From NCBI GenBank assembly GCA_042408965.1, contig JBHOQN010000124.1, positions 52,234-116,233 on the forward strand: a DNA stretch of 64,000 bases. Reading direction: 5' to 3'. Below the pieces are notes generated by a model. It worked only from the letters and a program-made list of their open reading frames with translations, was not told the DNA's origin and did no database searches. Within the stretch, counting starts at the first letter, position 1. Every line of letters begins with the position of its first letter. Below, piece by piece: positions 1 through 8,109 of the stretch. The DNA comes from Thermogemmatispora sp042408965. GTDB lineage: Bacteria; Chloroflexota; Ktedonobacteria; Ktedonobacterales; Ktedonobacteraceae. The translations under genes and the position numbers were made by a program.

Positions 1-353
1 CTGGCATCTTGATAGGGCACAGGAAGCATAGACATGGCCGGTCCCTGGCCGAAGGGCTGCTGCGCTACGCCCGCGGCGAACGCTTGCTGGTCGGTCGGGA
101 ATGGCTCCTGCCCAGCGGGCACAGCCGCGGAGGGCTGCGACCAGAACGTGGGATAGCTGACCCCCGAACCGCCAGCACCCGTCAGTGATTGTGCGCTCCA
201 CTCTGTCCCGGTGGCCCCCATGGTTCCCAGACCGCTGCCCGGCAGACCAGAGGCCTCAGCCACACCAGCCGCCGGAGTCGCTGGCCCACCACAGTAAGGA
301 CAGGGATCATTGCTCGCCGGTCGATAGGTATTACAATGCAGACAGAGCATCAT
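1..353 (-). CDS. Zinc-ribbon protein with disordered tail (partial, runs off left edge)
   Basis: Reading the minus strand from an ATG at 353 (a second ATG follows at 350) gives an open frame to the window edge, about 117 residues. It opens with a zinc-ribbon-like pair of motifs, CLHC then CPYC about a dozen residues later, followed by a Gly/Ala/Pro/Ser/Gln-rich region of low complexity. A purine-rich GAAGGTG lies about 8 bases upstream. The architecture recalls the zinc-ribbon protein at 55.6-57.0 kb, though the LP-x-W motif is not seen in the visible part. Short zinc ribbons followed by disorder are common in Chloroflexota. Function is unknown; the metal site is inferred from cysteine spacing only. 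Confidence 0.7.
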   Translation of the reverse strand, partial: MMLCLHCNTYRPASNDPCPYCGGPATPAAGVAEASGLPGSGLGTMGATGTEWSAQSLTGAGGSGVSYPTFWSQPSAAVPAGQEPFPTDQQAFAAGVAQQPFGQGPAMSMLPVPYQDA

Positions 354-408
354 CACAATCACCTTCGCTGTTGAGAGTTGAGCCTCGCTCACATCGATCC
401 ACCTTCAG

Positions 409-437
409 ACGGTAGCATTCTTGTCCGTTGCGGTCAA
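409..437 (-). promoter_or_regulatory. Sigma-70 type promoter for the zinc-ribbon gene
   Basis: On the minus strand TTGACC is followed by a 17-base spacer and TACCGT, with TGC just before the -10 (extended -10). Transcription would start about 50 bases upstream of the ATG at 353. A small inverted repeat (ATATGC-GAAT-GCATAT, 478-493) lies further upstream. Confidence 0.45.
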
Positions 438-546
438 GAGAGGAAGGGAGCATTAGGGCAAAATGGCTATCTCCACTATATGCGAATGCATATCATCCTG
501 TATCCAGACGCCTGATCATGGAGCGCGTTCGCGGCAGCGACCGCTC

Positions 547-575
547 TTGAATCGACCCGGGCGGCATGATAGCAT
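547..575 (+). promoter_or_regulatory. Sigma-70 type promoter for the 621-1821 gene pair
   Basis: TTGAAT, a 17-base spacer and TAGCAT, with TGA directly before the -10. It lies about 45 bases upstream of the first start codon of the pair that ends with the SDR gene. Confidence 0.5.
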
Positions 576-620
576 TACGTATAGTGAGGCTGCGGGCGCA
601 TCCTGGCCGGAGCGTACCGC

Positions 621-908
621 ATGGTGACCCAGTCGCTGGCCTGTAGAGCACCTATGGCAGAGACACAGGAAGAATGGTACCAACGCCAGGCCGTTGAACA
701 TCTGGCACAACATATTCCATTTGAGCAGGATGTCGCCTCAAGGGCAGAGCAGATCGAGATGCTGCGCAGCCTGGTCATCCGCCACGGCCGCCAGATGAAT
801 CCTGAGCTATTCGGCTTCGAGGCGCGCTGTGAGCTGATGCGCCTGGGACTGTGGGATCGCATCGGGCCGGGTCCGGGTCCACAGCGCGATCCTGAGGAGC
901 AACCGTAA
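621..908 (+). CDS. Small hypothetical protein (95 aa)
   Basis: A short open frame with codon use like its neighbours. It is rich in Glu, Gln, Arg and Leu and is probably helical. It ends in a GPGPGP stretch that follows the helical part. GGAG sits 8 bases before the ATG at 621, which favours this start; an in-frame ATG at 654 is the alternative. The gene lies directly downstream of a promoter and 40 bases before the SDR gene on the same strand, so the two are probably cotranscribed. I do not recognise the family and infer no function. Confidence 0.5.
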   Translation: MVTQSLACRAPMAETQEEWYQRQAVEHLAQHIPFEQDVASRAEQIEMLRSLVIRHGRQMNPELFGFEARCELMRLGLWDRIGPGPGPQRDPEEQP

Positions 909-948
909 GGAGCAGACGGCGCAAGAGAACCACGCGGAGTGAGAGAAG

Positions 949-1821
949 ATGACGACCACGGCAAGGAATGCAACCATCGTGATTACTGGCTGCTCCAGCG
1001 GTTTCGGGCGCGTCACGGCGCTGCACCTGGCGCAGCGTGGCTGGCAGGTCTTCGCCACCGTGCGCCGCGAGGACGATCGCACGGAACTGCTGGCAGCGGC
1101 CAGGGAGGCGGGCATCGCCGCCCACCTGACGCCACTGCTCTGCGACATCACCGACGCCGCGCAGGTGGCGGACCTCGCCGCGCAGGTGCACGCGACCACG
1201 CCGCGGCTCAGCGCGCTTCTCAACAATGCCGGCACAGCCTTCGCTGGCCCGCTCGAGCTGATCTCTCTGGACGATCTGCGCGCGCAGTTTGAGGTGAACA
1301 CGATTGCTCACCTCGGCGTCACCCAGGCCCTGTTGCCGCTGCTCAAGGAGGCCAGCGGGACGATCATCAACGTCAGCAGCGTGAATGGGCGCATCTCCCT
1401 GCCAGCCCTCGGCCCTTACGGAGCCAGCAAGTTCGCGCTGGAGGCCCTCAGCGACTCGCTGCGCATCGAACTGGCCCCCTTCGGGGTGCGCGTGGTGGTG
1501 ATCGAACCTTCATCCAGCCCGACACACATCTGGTACACGAGCATGGAGCGCGCGCGCGCCAGACTGGAGCAGTACCGTGGGCAGGGCAGCCCCTACGAGC
1601 GCCTGCTGACGGTCATGGAGAAGAGCGCCGGCCGTCTGGCGGCGGGCCGCGGCGGCTTTCCCCCGCAGCGCTTTGCCGACACAGTTGAGCGCATCCTCAC
1701 CAGCCGGCGGCCACGCGCGCGCTACGTGATCCCGGCAAGCATGGCCAGGTCCATCCGCCTGCGCTCCTGGCTTCCCGACAGGGTCTGGGACTCCCTGGTT
1801 CGCCGTAACCTCCACTGGTGA
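949..1821 (+). CDS. Short-chain dehydrogenase/reductase
   Basis: A 290-residue classical SDR. The Rossmann dinucleotide motif TGCSSGFG is at residues 13-20, the structural NNAG at 92-95, the catalytic serine in NVSS near 143, and the YxxxK pair at Y157 and K161. Thr-Gly-Cys-Ser-Ser-Gly is typical of SDRs acting on retinol- or steroid-like and other hydrophobic alcohols, but the substrate cannot be read from sequence. The C-terminal 100 residues are longer than in FabG-type enzymes. A purine-rich GAGAGAAG precedes the ATG. It probably acts in the cytosol as an NAD(P)-dependent oxidoreductase. Confidence 0.9.
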   Translation: MTTTARNATIVITGCSSGFGRVTALHLAQRGWQVFATVRREDDRTELLAAAREAGIAAHLTPLLCDITDAAQVADLAAQVHATTPRLSALLNNAGTAFAGPLELISLDDLRAQFEVNTIAHLGVTQALLPLLKEASGTIINVSSVNGRISLPALGPYGASKFALEALSDSLRIELAPFGVRVVVIEPSSSPTHIWYTSMERARARLEQYRGQGSPYERLLTVMEKSAGRLAAGRGGFPPQRFADTVERILTSRRPRARYVIPASMARSIRLRSWLPDRVWDSLVRRNLHW

Positions 1822-1846
1822 GGACCAGCGCGACGGGGCCGCAGTC

Positions 1847-1876
1847 GGGACAGCCTGGACAGTTTTGTGCTATCAT
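1847..1876 (+). promoter_or_regulatory. Promoter for the proline dehydrogenase gene
   Basis: GGGACA, an 18-base spacer and TATCAT preceded by TGC (extended -10). A start site near 1883 rules out a translation start upstream of 1936 and supports the ATG chosen there. Confidence 0.45.
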
Positions 1877-1935
1877 CAGGAGCAGAGAGTCTTGGTGAGA
1901 GTCTCTTATCTTATCGCTTTGCGCAGGGGGCACTG

Positions 1936-2844
1936 ATGCTCAAAGATACACTGCTGTATCTCTCACAAAACCAGAATGTGCGCAATTTCGCACTGTCTAA
2001 CCGCGCCGCACGCAGCTTCTCCCATCGCTTTGTGGCCGGTGAGGAGCTGGCCGAGTGCGTGGCGGCCACGCGCGCCCTCAATCAGAAGGGCCTGAGCGTC
2101 GCGCTTGATTATCTCGGCGAAAACGTGACGGACGAACATGAGGCGCGGGCCACCACCGAGGCCTATATCCAGGCCCTGGACTGCATTAAACAGGCCGGAC
2201 TGAACGCGAACATCTCCATCAAGCTGACAGCCCTGGGACTGGACATCGCGCAGGATCTCTGCGAGGAGAATCTGCGCCGACTGCTCTCCTACGCGCACCA
2301 GTTCCCGCTCTTTGTCTGCGTCGATATGGAAGGCTCGGCCTACACCGAGCGCACGATCGACATCACGCTGCGCATGCACCGCGAGTTCGAGCATGTCGGT
2401 ACGGTCATTCAGGCCTATCTCCACCGCAGCAAGCAGGGCCTGGAGCGGCTACTGGCCGAGGGCGTCCGTGTGCGCCTGGTCAAGGGAGCCTACCGCGAGC
2501 CGGCAACGCTGGCTTTCCAGCAGAAGGCTGAGGTCGACGCGAATTATGTGCGCCTGATGGGGATGCTGCTCCTGCGCGGCAACTTCCCGGCGATCGCGAC
2601 CCATGACGCGGAGATCATTCGCGCAACCTGCAAGTTCGCACGCGACAACGGGATCAGCCGCGAGGCCTTCGAGTTCCAGATGCTCTATGGCATCCGCCGC
2701 GATCTACAGGAGCAGCTCGCAGGCCAGGGCTACAACGTGCGCATCTACGTGCCCTACGGCTCGCAGTGGTATCCCTACCTGATGCGCCGCCTGGCCGAGC
2801 GCCCGGCCAATCTGATGTTTGTGCTCAGCAACCTGTGGCGCTGA
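1936..2844 (+). CDS. Proline dehydrogenase (PRODH)
   Basis: A 302-residue single-domain proline dehydrogenase, the usual length for stand-alone enzymes of Bacillus PutB type. It oxidises L-proline to delta-1-pyrroline-5-carboxylate with FAD and passes electrons to the quinone pool. The (beta-alpha)8 barrel shows family blocks: SIKLTALG, VCVDMEGS, RLVKGAYREP, ATHD, FEFQMLYGIRRDLQ, and a C-terminal YVPYG...YLMRRLAERPAN that supplies the substrate-binding arginines. I start at 1936, after GCAGGGGG, because the frame upstream overlaps the promoter. No P5C dehydrogenase is in the window. The NlpC/P60 gene follows after 40 bases on the same strand. Confidence 0.93.
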   Translation: MLKDTLLYLSQNQNVRNFALSNRAARSFSHRFVAGEELAECVAATRALNQKGLSVALDYLGENVTDEHEARATTEAYIQALDCIKQAGLNANISIKLTALGLDIAQDLCEENLRRLLSYAHQFPLFVCVDMEGSAYTERTIDITLRMHREFEHVGTVIQAYLHRSKQGLERLLAEGVRVRLVKGAYREPATLAFQQKAEVDANYVRLMGMLLLRGNFPAIATHDAEIIRATCKFARDNGISREAFEFQMLYGIRRDLQEQLAGQGYNVRIYVPYGSQWYPYLMRRLAERPANLMFVLSNLWR

Positions 2845-2884
2845 GCCGCGAAAAACCTGGATCAGATCAAAGGACTGTTGTCGC

Positions 2885-3766
2885 ATGACCGCTCAATTCG
2901 TTGTTGCTGCCAGCGTGGCCGATGTACGCCACGATCCCGATGCTGCCTCTGAACTGGTGACGCAGGCGCTGATGAACCGGCCGGTCGAGGCCGGCGCGCG
3001 CTGCGGCGAGTGGACCCACGTCACGCTTTCGGACTACAGCGGCTGGATACGCAGCGCGGAACTGGAGGAGCCGATCACCCCGGTGTTCTGCCGCGTGAGC
3101 GACTGCTGCGGAACGCCCCTGCGGCTGACTGCGGTGATTGCGGTGCCGCGCGCCACGCTCTACGAAGAGGCCGAGGGGGAGAGCGCCTGCGGCCAGGTCT
3201 ATCTCTCGACGGCTCTGCCGGCCCTGGACACCAGCCGGCGGGAGCGCGTGCAGGTGGCTCTGCCGGGCGAACGCCAGGCCTGGATCGAGCGCGAGGCCCT
3301 GGAGGTGCGCCTGGCAGACGACCTCTATCCGCGTCAGCCAGTGAGCGCTGCCATCGCCTGCGCCCAGCAACTGCTGGGAACGCCCTACCTCTGGGGCGGC
3401 ACAACCTGCGAGGGAATCGACTGCAGCGGGCTGGTGCAGCTCTGCTATCGCATGGCCGGCTATGCGCTGCCACGCGACGCCGACCAGCAATACGCCTTCC
3501 TCTCGCAGGAGGTCGGCCTGGCGGAGATGTGCGCCGGGGATCTGATCTTCTTTGGCCGCGAGCGGATCACCCACGTGGCGCTGGCGCTCAACGCCTTCGC
3601 GTTCCTGCACGCCGAGGGACGGGACTACCATCGGGTGACGATCAACAGCCTGCGGGAGAGTGACCTGCACTACAGCCCTCGCCTGGCGACCTGCATCTGG
3701 GGAATCAAGCGCGTGGCGAACGTGGACGAGCGGCAGGCTCCAGGCTCAGTGGCACTGAGGCACTGA
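2885..3766 (+). CDS. NlpC/P60 cell-wall peptidase with N-terminal SH3-like region
   Basis: 293 residues starting at MTAQFVV; the open frame extends upstream, but that part overlaps the proline dehydrogenase gene. Residues 1-60 and about 80-145 look like bacterial SH3-type beta folds. The C-terminal NlpC/P60 domain (about 152-290) has the catalytic cysteine in DCSGLV (C180) and histidines at H230 (ITHVAL) and H242 (FLHAEG). This layout is that of YkfC-like gamma-D-glutamyl-L-amino-acid endopeptidases, which trim murein peptides. No signal peptide is visible, so it may act on imported muropeptides in the cytosol or leave by another route. It may be cotranscribed with the preceding gene. Confidence 0.88.
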   Translation: MTAQFVVAASVADVRHDPDAASELVTQALMNRPVEAGARCGEWTHVTLSDYSGWIRSAELEEPITPVFCRVSDCCGTPLRLTAVIAVPRATLYEEAEGESACGQVYLSTALPALDTSRRERVQVALPGERQAWIEREALEVRLADDLYPRQPVSAAIACAQQLLGTPYLWGGTTCEGIDCSGLVQLCYRMAGYALPRDADQQYAFLSQEVGLAEMCAGDLIFFGRERITHVALALNAFAFLHAEGRDYHRVTINSLRESDLHYSPRLATCIWGIKRVANVDERQAPGSVALRH

Positions 3767-3781
3767 CCGTTCGAGCTGGCA

Positions 3782-3806
3782 GGCCCGCGGCACGGTCCCG
3801 CGGGCC
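3782..3806 (+). terminator. Hairpin downstream of the NlpC/P60 gene
   Basis: GGCCCGCGG, a 7-base loop and CCGCGGGCC form a perfect 9-bp stem 15 bases after the stop codon. There is no T tract, so termination is an inference from position. Confidence 0.5.
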
Positions 3807-3820
3807 AGGTTTCAGCGCAT

Positions 3821-3850
3821 GCTCTGCTCTGCTCTGCTCTGCTCTGCCCT
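3821..3850. repeat. Pentanucleotide tandem repeat (GCTCT)n
   Basis: Five perfect copies of GCTCT followed by a degenerate GCCCT, in the 270-base intergenic stretch before the gamma-carbonic anhydrase gene. Nothing else recognisable lies in that stretch apart from the hairpin at 3782. Confidence 0.8.
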
Positions 3851-4034
3851 GCCCCGTCCCGTTCCGTATCGGCTCGTATCGCGCTCACCCCACCCGGCGT
3901 GGCAACGAGCGACCATGCTGCGCGCCAGAATATGTCAACAATCAGCCATTGCAGAGGAGCGAGCCGAAGGAGTATCATTCCCTGCAGGCCTTCGGAAGGG
4001 AAGCGCCAGCACGCTGTAGCTGAGAGAGGAATCT

Positions 4035-4565
4035 ATGCCGATTCTTTCATTTAATGGCATCTGGCCCACCATCGCCAGGGATGTCTTCATCGCCCCCGGT
4101 GCCTACATCATCGGCAACGTGACGATTCACGAGGGGGCGAGTATCTGGTACAATACCGTCATTCGCGGCGACACCGGCCCGATCGTCATCGGGCGCCGCA
4201 CGAACATTCAGGACAACTGTACCCTGCATCTTGATGCCGACGCCCCGCTGACAATCGGCGACGAGTGCACCATCGGCCACGGCTGCGTCATCCACGGAGC
4301 CACCCTGGGCAACCAGGTTCTGCTGGGCATGAAGTCCGTGGTGCTCAATCACGCGCAGATCGGCTCGCGCAGCATCATCGGCGCCTGCGCGCTGGTCAGC
4401 GAGCGCAAAGAGATTCCCAGCGGCGTCCTCGCCCTGGGCGTGCCAGCGAAGGTCGTGCGCGAGCTGACGCCCGCCGAGATCGAGCATCTCCTCTCAAGCG
4501 CTCAGGGCTACGTCGAGCGCGCCGCCCGCCACAAGGCTGCCCTGGCGGAGGGCATCCTCTACTGA
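4035..4565 (+). CDS. Gamma-class carbonic anhydrase family protein
   Basis: A 176-residue left-handed beta-helix protein of hexapeptide repeats (for example VIGRRT, IGDECT, IGHGCVI, LLGMKSVVLN). The three putative zinc-ligand histidines are present: H65 in CTLHLD, and H82 and H87 in IGHGCVIHG. This matches YrdA/PaaY-type gamma-carbonic anhydrases, trimers of which hydrate CO2 or may have other acyl- or CO2-related roles. The start is supported by GAGAGAGGA 4 bases upstream. It faces the copper-type membrane gene, and a hairpin lies between them. Confidence 0.9.
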   Translation: MPILSFNGIWPTIARDVFIAPGAYIIGNVTIHEGASIWYNTVIRGDTGPIVIGRRTNIQDNCTLHLDADAPLTIGDECTIGHGCVIHGATLGNQVLLGMKSVVLNHAQIGSRSIIGACALVSERKEIPSGVLALGVPAKVVRELTPAEIEHLLSSAQGYVERAARHKAALAEGILY

Positions 4566-4584
4566 TGAGGCGAGCGTGAGCGCC

Positions 4585-4627
4585 ATGCCGTGCCGGCCCG
4601 GGGGGTCCCGGCCGCGCGGCGCGGCAT
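4585..4627. terminator. Hairpin between convergent genes
   Basis: ATGCCGTGCCG pairs with CGGCGCGGCAT (one T-G wobble), with further GC pairing inside. It sits between the stops of two convergent genes, as a bidirectional terminator would. No T tract is seen on either side. Confidence 0.45.
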
Positions 4628-4682
4628 GTCCTGGATGGGAGAGCGACCGCCAGCCGCGACACTCAGCGCCAACCGACGCGCA

Positions 4683-6683
4683 TCAGGAGAGGTTCACCTC
4701 GAAGGTGGCCTGCAGCGGCGCCCGGGCGGGACGCTCAATACGGATGGCGATGCGCCAGAGTCCCTGCATATCGAAGGTCTGCCCCGCAGCGAAGGTGGCA
4801 ATGTAGAGCGGATGACCGCCATCAATGCTCTGGCTCGCCGTACCCATATCCATCAGCACCATGTTGACGCTCAGCGTGACACGCGCATCGGTCACGGCCG
4901 CTCCACGGGCGTCGCTGAGGGCGACGACCAGCGTGTTGGGAACGTTGACGCGCGCTGGCACGACGAAGAGCGAGACGTTGAGATCGCCTACCTGCTGCGT
5001 CTGCGCGAGGCCGCTCGACGCTGCTACCCCCTGATTCTGCAGGACCTGGGCATAGTCAACATTGGGAAAGACCGGCGGCGGCGCGTAGAAGTTCATCAGA
5101 GCGGTACAGAGGAGGACTGCCGCGCCAAACCAGGACTGCAGTTGCAGGAGACGCTTGAGGTGGCGCTCCGTCTGTAGCAGGGCCCCACGCCGCGTGCGCC
5201 GCGCCGGCAGCTCGGCATTCACGACGGGCAGGAGCAGCGTCTGGCGGGCCAGACGTGGACCGATCCTGAAGAGAAGCAGGCCGCTGAGGAGCAGCATCAG
5301 CCCCTGCAGAGCCAGCCTGACGAGCAGGCTGCGGCCGTAGGCGCTCTCCAGTAAGGCCTGGGGACCTGGCAGCAGGGCTTCGGCCAGAAAGAGCTGGGCG
5401 ACACAGAGCACGCCGATGGCCGTCAGCAGCAGAGGCGCGAGGCGGCGCGTCAGGCCCACCAGCAGCTCGGCGTGGTTATCCGGCTCGATGACGGCCAGCA
5501 GCGGCAGAAGGACAAAGCCCAGGTAGGCCAGGCCTCCCAGCCAGACCGCCTGAGCAGCCAGGTAGAGCCAGGTGAAGACAATCGCGCTCAGATGCGGCTG
5601 TGCCAGTTGAGCCTCATCGCTGGTCAGGGCGAAGGTCAGCAGGTAGAGAGCAGCCATGGCCAGCCAGAGCGCCGTGCTCCAGGGCGAGACCGGCAGCGAA
5701 GCTGTGGCGGCGGGAGCCTCCTCTGTCGTCACCAGCTCCTTGGTCACGCGGTACTCCTCCAACACCTGGCGGCGCATACGGCCGAAGCGAGCGCCATCGC
5801 CGCGCAGGACGCGCGCTACGCCAGCCGTCGCCACACCCGGTGTGCGGCGACGCGACATCCAGGCCAGCCAGAGCAGGGCGATCACCACGAGCACCGCCCG
5901 CGCCAGCCAGAAGGGACCGTAGCGTGTCGTGAAGAGGACGGCTTCCAGATCCCTCAGATCGATGCCCCCACCCTCCAGCGCGCGCGTCAGGCTCGTCGAG
6001 CGCAGGATGAGCGAGACCACCTCACCGACGAGCAGGGCTGTCAGACAGAGCCACTGCAGCGGCTGCGCGCGCACTCTGGCGCGCATCAGCAGGTCCAGGG
6101 TGCGCGCCTTACGCTCGATCACGAGCTGCTCCATGACCAGCAGCCCGACCCAGAAGGTCAGGGCGAGCATGACAAGCCAGTCCCAGGCCACTGCCAGCAC
6201 GCCAGGGAGATCCAACGAGGGGAGATAGTTGCTGGTGCTCGGCCCCAGAATCGTCTGACCGGGCAGGCCACTGCTGGAATGGCCAATGTTGAAGCCAATG
6301 GCCCCCTGGGTGGTGCGCCCGTCGTCGCTGGCCAGGGCGGTCCAGCGCACCAGATAGCTGCCCTGCGCCAGGCCCGGCTGCAAGGGGGTGTCCAGCTCGC
6401 GGGAATTGCCGGGCGCAATAAAGCTGCTGGCCGCGTTGACCACGCGCTCCGTGGGATCGTAGACCAGGGCATGGCTGGCCACGCTGATCTCGCTATTGAA
6501 GAAAATCCGCACCACCCTGGGGGGCACCGGCACCGTTGAGCCATCAATCGGCTCGGAGCCGATGACAAAGGCATGGGCCTCAACAGGTAGAGCCGGCGCT
6601 GCAGGAGACCAGGCGTAGAGCAACAGGCTGCCCGCTATCAGTAGCGATAAGAGCAGAAACCTGGGGTATCGTCTGTAGCGCAT
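4683..6683 (-). CDS. CopC-CopD-YtkA-type fusion membrane protein
   Basis: A 666-residue protein with an N-terminal signal or anchor (residues 8-25), then a CopC-like beta-sandwich starting at the mature HAFVIGSEPIDGS, where the histidine is the usual copper-ligand position. A multi-helix CopD-type membrane region follows (about 165-530), broken by a charged cytosolic loop. The C-terminal 110 residues resemble a YtkA-like domain (VNMVLMDMG, GLWRIAIRIERP). Such fusions are placed in copper uptake or delivery to cuproenzymes such as cytochrome oxidase; the substrate is inferred from family. GATAGAGGA precedes the ATG. The gene has its own promoter about 200 bases upstream. Confidence 0.82.
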   Translation of the reverse strand: MRYRRYPRFLLLSLLIAGSLLLYAWSPAAPALPVEAHAFVIGSEPIDGSTVPVPPRVVRIFFNSEISVASHALVYDPTERVVNAASSFIAPGNSRELDTPLQPGLAQGSYLVRWTALASDDGRTTQGAIGFNIGHSSSGLPGQTILGPSTSNYLPSLDLPGVLAVAWDWLVMLALTFWVGLLVMEQLVIERKARTLDLLMRARVRAQPLQWLCLTALLVGEVVSLILRSTSLTRALEGGGIDLRDLEAVLFTTRYGPFWLARAVLVVIALLWLAWMSRRRTPGVATAGVARVLRGDGARFGRMRRQVLEEYRVTKELVTTEEAPAATASLPVSPWSTALWLAMAALYLLTFALTSDEAQLAQPHLSAIVFTWLYLAAQAVWLGGLAYLGFVLLPLLAVIEPDNHAELLVGLTRRLAPLLLTAIGVLCVAQLFLAEALLPGPQALLESAYGRSLLVRLALQGLMLLLSGLLLFRIGPRLARQTLLLPVVNAELPARRTRRGALLQTERHLKRLLQLQSWFGAAVLLCTALMNFYAPPPVFPNVDYAQVLQNQGVAASSGLAQTQQVGDLNVSLFVVPARVNVPNTLVVALSDARGAAVTDARVTLSVNMVLMDMGTASQSIDGGHPLYIATFAAGQTFDMQGLWRIAIRIERPARAPLQATFEVNLS

Positions 6684-6881
6684 GATGTTCCTCTATCCTA
6701 CCGACTCGCAGGCGAGCGAGCCGGGCTATCACAACCATCCCAGGCACCGCGATCGGCCCGGTCTGACTGAGATCTCCTCTGCTTGCTTCCTCTCTCCCCT
6801 GCTCATCGGCGACGCTGGTCCGGGTCCAGGCGCGACGATCCTCTGGCGGTACACAGAGCGCGATCGTCCGTGCCCCTGGTG

Positions 6882-6910
6882 ATTGTACCGCAGGACGAGC
6901 GAAGCCGCAA
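6882..6910 (-). promoter_or_regulatory. Promoter for the CopC-CopD fusion gene
   Basis: On the minus strand TTGCGG, a 17-base spacer and TACAAT. The transcript would carry a leader of about 190 bases before the ATG at 6683. I see no known riboswitch in that leader. Confidence 0.6.
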
Positions 6911-6964
6911 TATGGGCATGGGGCGTCCGGCCTGGCCAGCTCGTAGCTCGGGGTCAGGATCAGA

Positions 6965-7738
6965 TCAGTCCAATCCCCAGGGCGACTCCTCCGGGAGCAG
7001 ACCCTGGCGCAGCCCGAAGATGGCCGCCTGAGTGCGGTCACGAATCCCCAGCTTCTGAAAGATCACCGAGAGGTAGTTCTTGACGGTCTTCTCAGAATAG
7101 GCAAGTTTTGCGGCGATCTCGCGATTACTCAGTCCAAGGGCCACATAACGAATGATCTCGACCTCTTTCTCGGTGAGGGCGTTGAGCGAGGGATAGCGCT
7201 CGGCGCCCTGGAGATTCGCCAGACGGCGCAGCTCGTCCAGGAGAGTCCCCGTGAGATCCGGCTCAATCAGCGCACCACCGCTGTAGACCGTCCGAATGGC
7301 GTGAATCAGCTCCTGCGAGGTGGCACTCTTGAGCAGGTAGCCGCGGGCACCATTCTTAATAGCCCGCAGGACATGCGGATTCTGGCGGTGCATGGTCAGG
7401 ATGATCACCGCCGTCTGGGGCAGTTCCTGGGAGACCTGGCGCGTAACGGCGATGCCATCGATGAGCGGCATACTGATGTCCATCAGCACGATGTCGGGAC
7501 GCAACTGACGGATCTTGCGCATGGCGTCAAAGCCGTCGGCGGCCTCGCCAACGACCTTGAGGTCGGGCTGCAGCTCGAGTAGCTGGCGCAACCCCTCGCG
7601 CATCAGGGTGTGATCGTCAACGAGCAGAATGCGAATAAGGCCAGTGGGCCGAGCAGCGGCCGTCGGGGCACCCGCCACTGGCGCTAGCTCGCTCTCAGTG
7701 GAGATCAGGACGGCCTGTTTTCTGCGATAACGGGGCAT
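6965..7738 (-). CDS. NarL/FixJ-family response regulator
   Basis: 257 residues. An N-terminal extension of about 34 residues precedes a receiver domain with the acidic pair D41/D42, the phospho-acceptor D87 in LMDISMP, T115 and K137. A LuxR-type helix-turn-helix follows near the C-terminus (LTEKEVEIIRYVALGLSNREIA then YSEKTVKNYLSVIFQKLG). It should bind DNA when phosphorylated. No histidine kinase is adjacent, so its partner is unknown. A TATACT -10-like element (7828-7833, minus strand) lies about 90 bases upstream, with no clear -35. The divergent pstS-type gene may or may not be a target. Confidence 0.92.
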   Translation of the reverse strand: MPRYRRKQAVLISTESELAPVAGAPTAAARPTGLIRILLVDDHTLMREGLRQLLELQPDLKVVGEAADGFDAMRKIRQLRPDIVLMDISMPLIDGIAVTRQVSQELPQTAVIILTMHRQNPHVLRAIKNGARGYLLKSATSQELIHAIRTVYSGGALIEPDLTGTLLDELRRLANLQGAERYPSLNALTEKEVEIIRYVALGLSNREIAAKLAYSEKTVKNYLSVIFQKLGIRDRTQAAIFGLRQGLLPEESPWGLD

Positions 7739-7968
7739 ACGGGGCTACCTTTCCGCGAGGAAGAGCCTTCAGGGCGCTACCATCTATCTCTACGGTCTCT
7801 TTACATGCTACGCTACTCTTTTCTTAGAGTATAACAGGGTGTCAAGCAGATCGCTCGCGTTCAGATGCAGGGCAGGTCCGTGAAGCACGGGCAGAGGACC
7901 CTGCATGGCCGGCGGCATTCTGTGCGCTGTCACCGGCTCCGCCGAGGATGGCCGCCTTTCTTGAGTTT

Positions 7969-8018
7969 TTAACATCTCCATCAAACGAAGTTTAACTCTC
8001 CTTAATAGTATCTTAAAA
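7969..8018 (+). promoter_or_regulatory. Roughly 11-bp-periodic T-rich direct repeats upstream of pstS (Pho-box-like)
   Basis: In an AT-rich patch unlike its surroundings, TTAACA (7969), TCAAAC (7981), TTTAAC (7991), TTAATA (8002) and TTAAAA (8013) recur at 10-12 base steps. PhoP-type regulators of phosphate genes bind direct repeats with 11-bp period, TTAACA-like in Bacillus. The site lies just upstream of the pstS promoter. Assignment is inference. Confidence 0.4.
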
Positions 8019-8037
8019 ATGCTCATACATAAATGTT

Positions 8038-8065
8038 TTGAGGGACATAGAATGTTACCTATACT
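8038..8065 (+). promoter_or_regulatory. Promoter for the PstS-HAMP pair
   Basis: TTGAGG, a 16-base spacer and TATACT, about 45 bases before the ATG at 8110. The -10 is strong and the -35 weak, as expected for an activator-dependent promoter next to the repeats at 7969-8018. Confidence 0.45.
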
Positions 8066-8109
8066 TCGTTATAGCTAAACTTATTCTTATTTCTAGCTGA
8101 GTTATTCTC

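Noticed and set aside
5472..6539. 355-residue plus-strand frame opposite the CopC-CopD gene
   Set aside because: Gln/Arg/His-rich shadow without motifs; the minus-strand gene has signal, CopC, CopD and YtkA features.
6580..7041. Minus-strand frame containing CPYCGFARPA, like a zinc ribbon
   Set aside because: Only one cysteine pair, and it overlaps the start of the CopC gene, the promoter at 6882 and the end of the response regulator.
7808..8026. 72-residue minus-strand frame upstream of the response regulator
   Set aside because: It runs through the AT-rich repeat and promoter region and shows no protein features.
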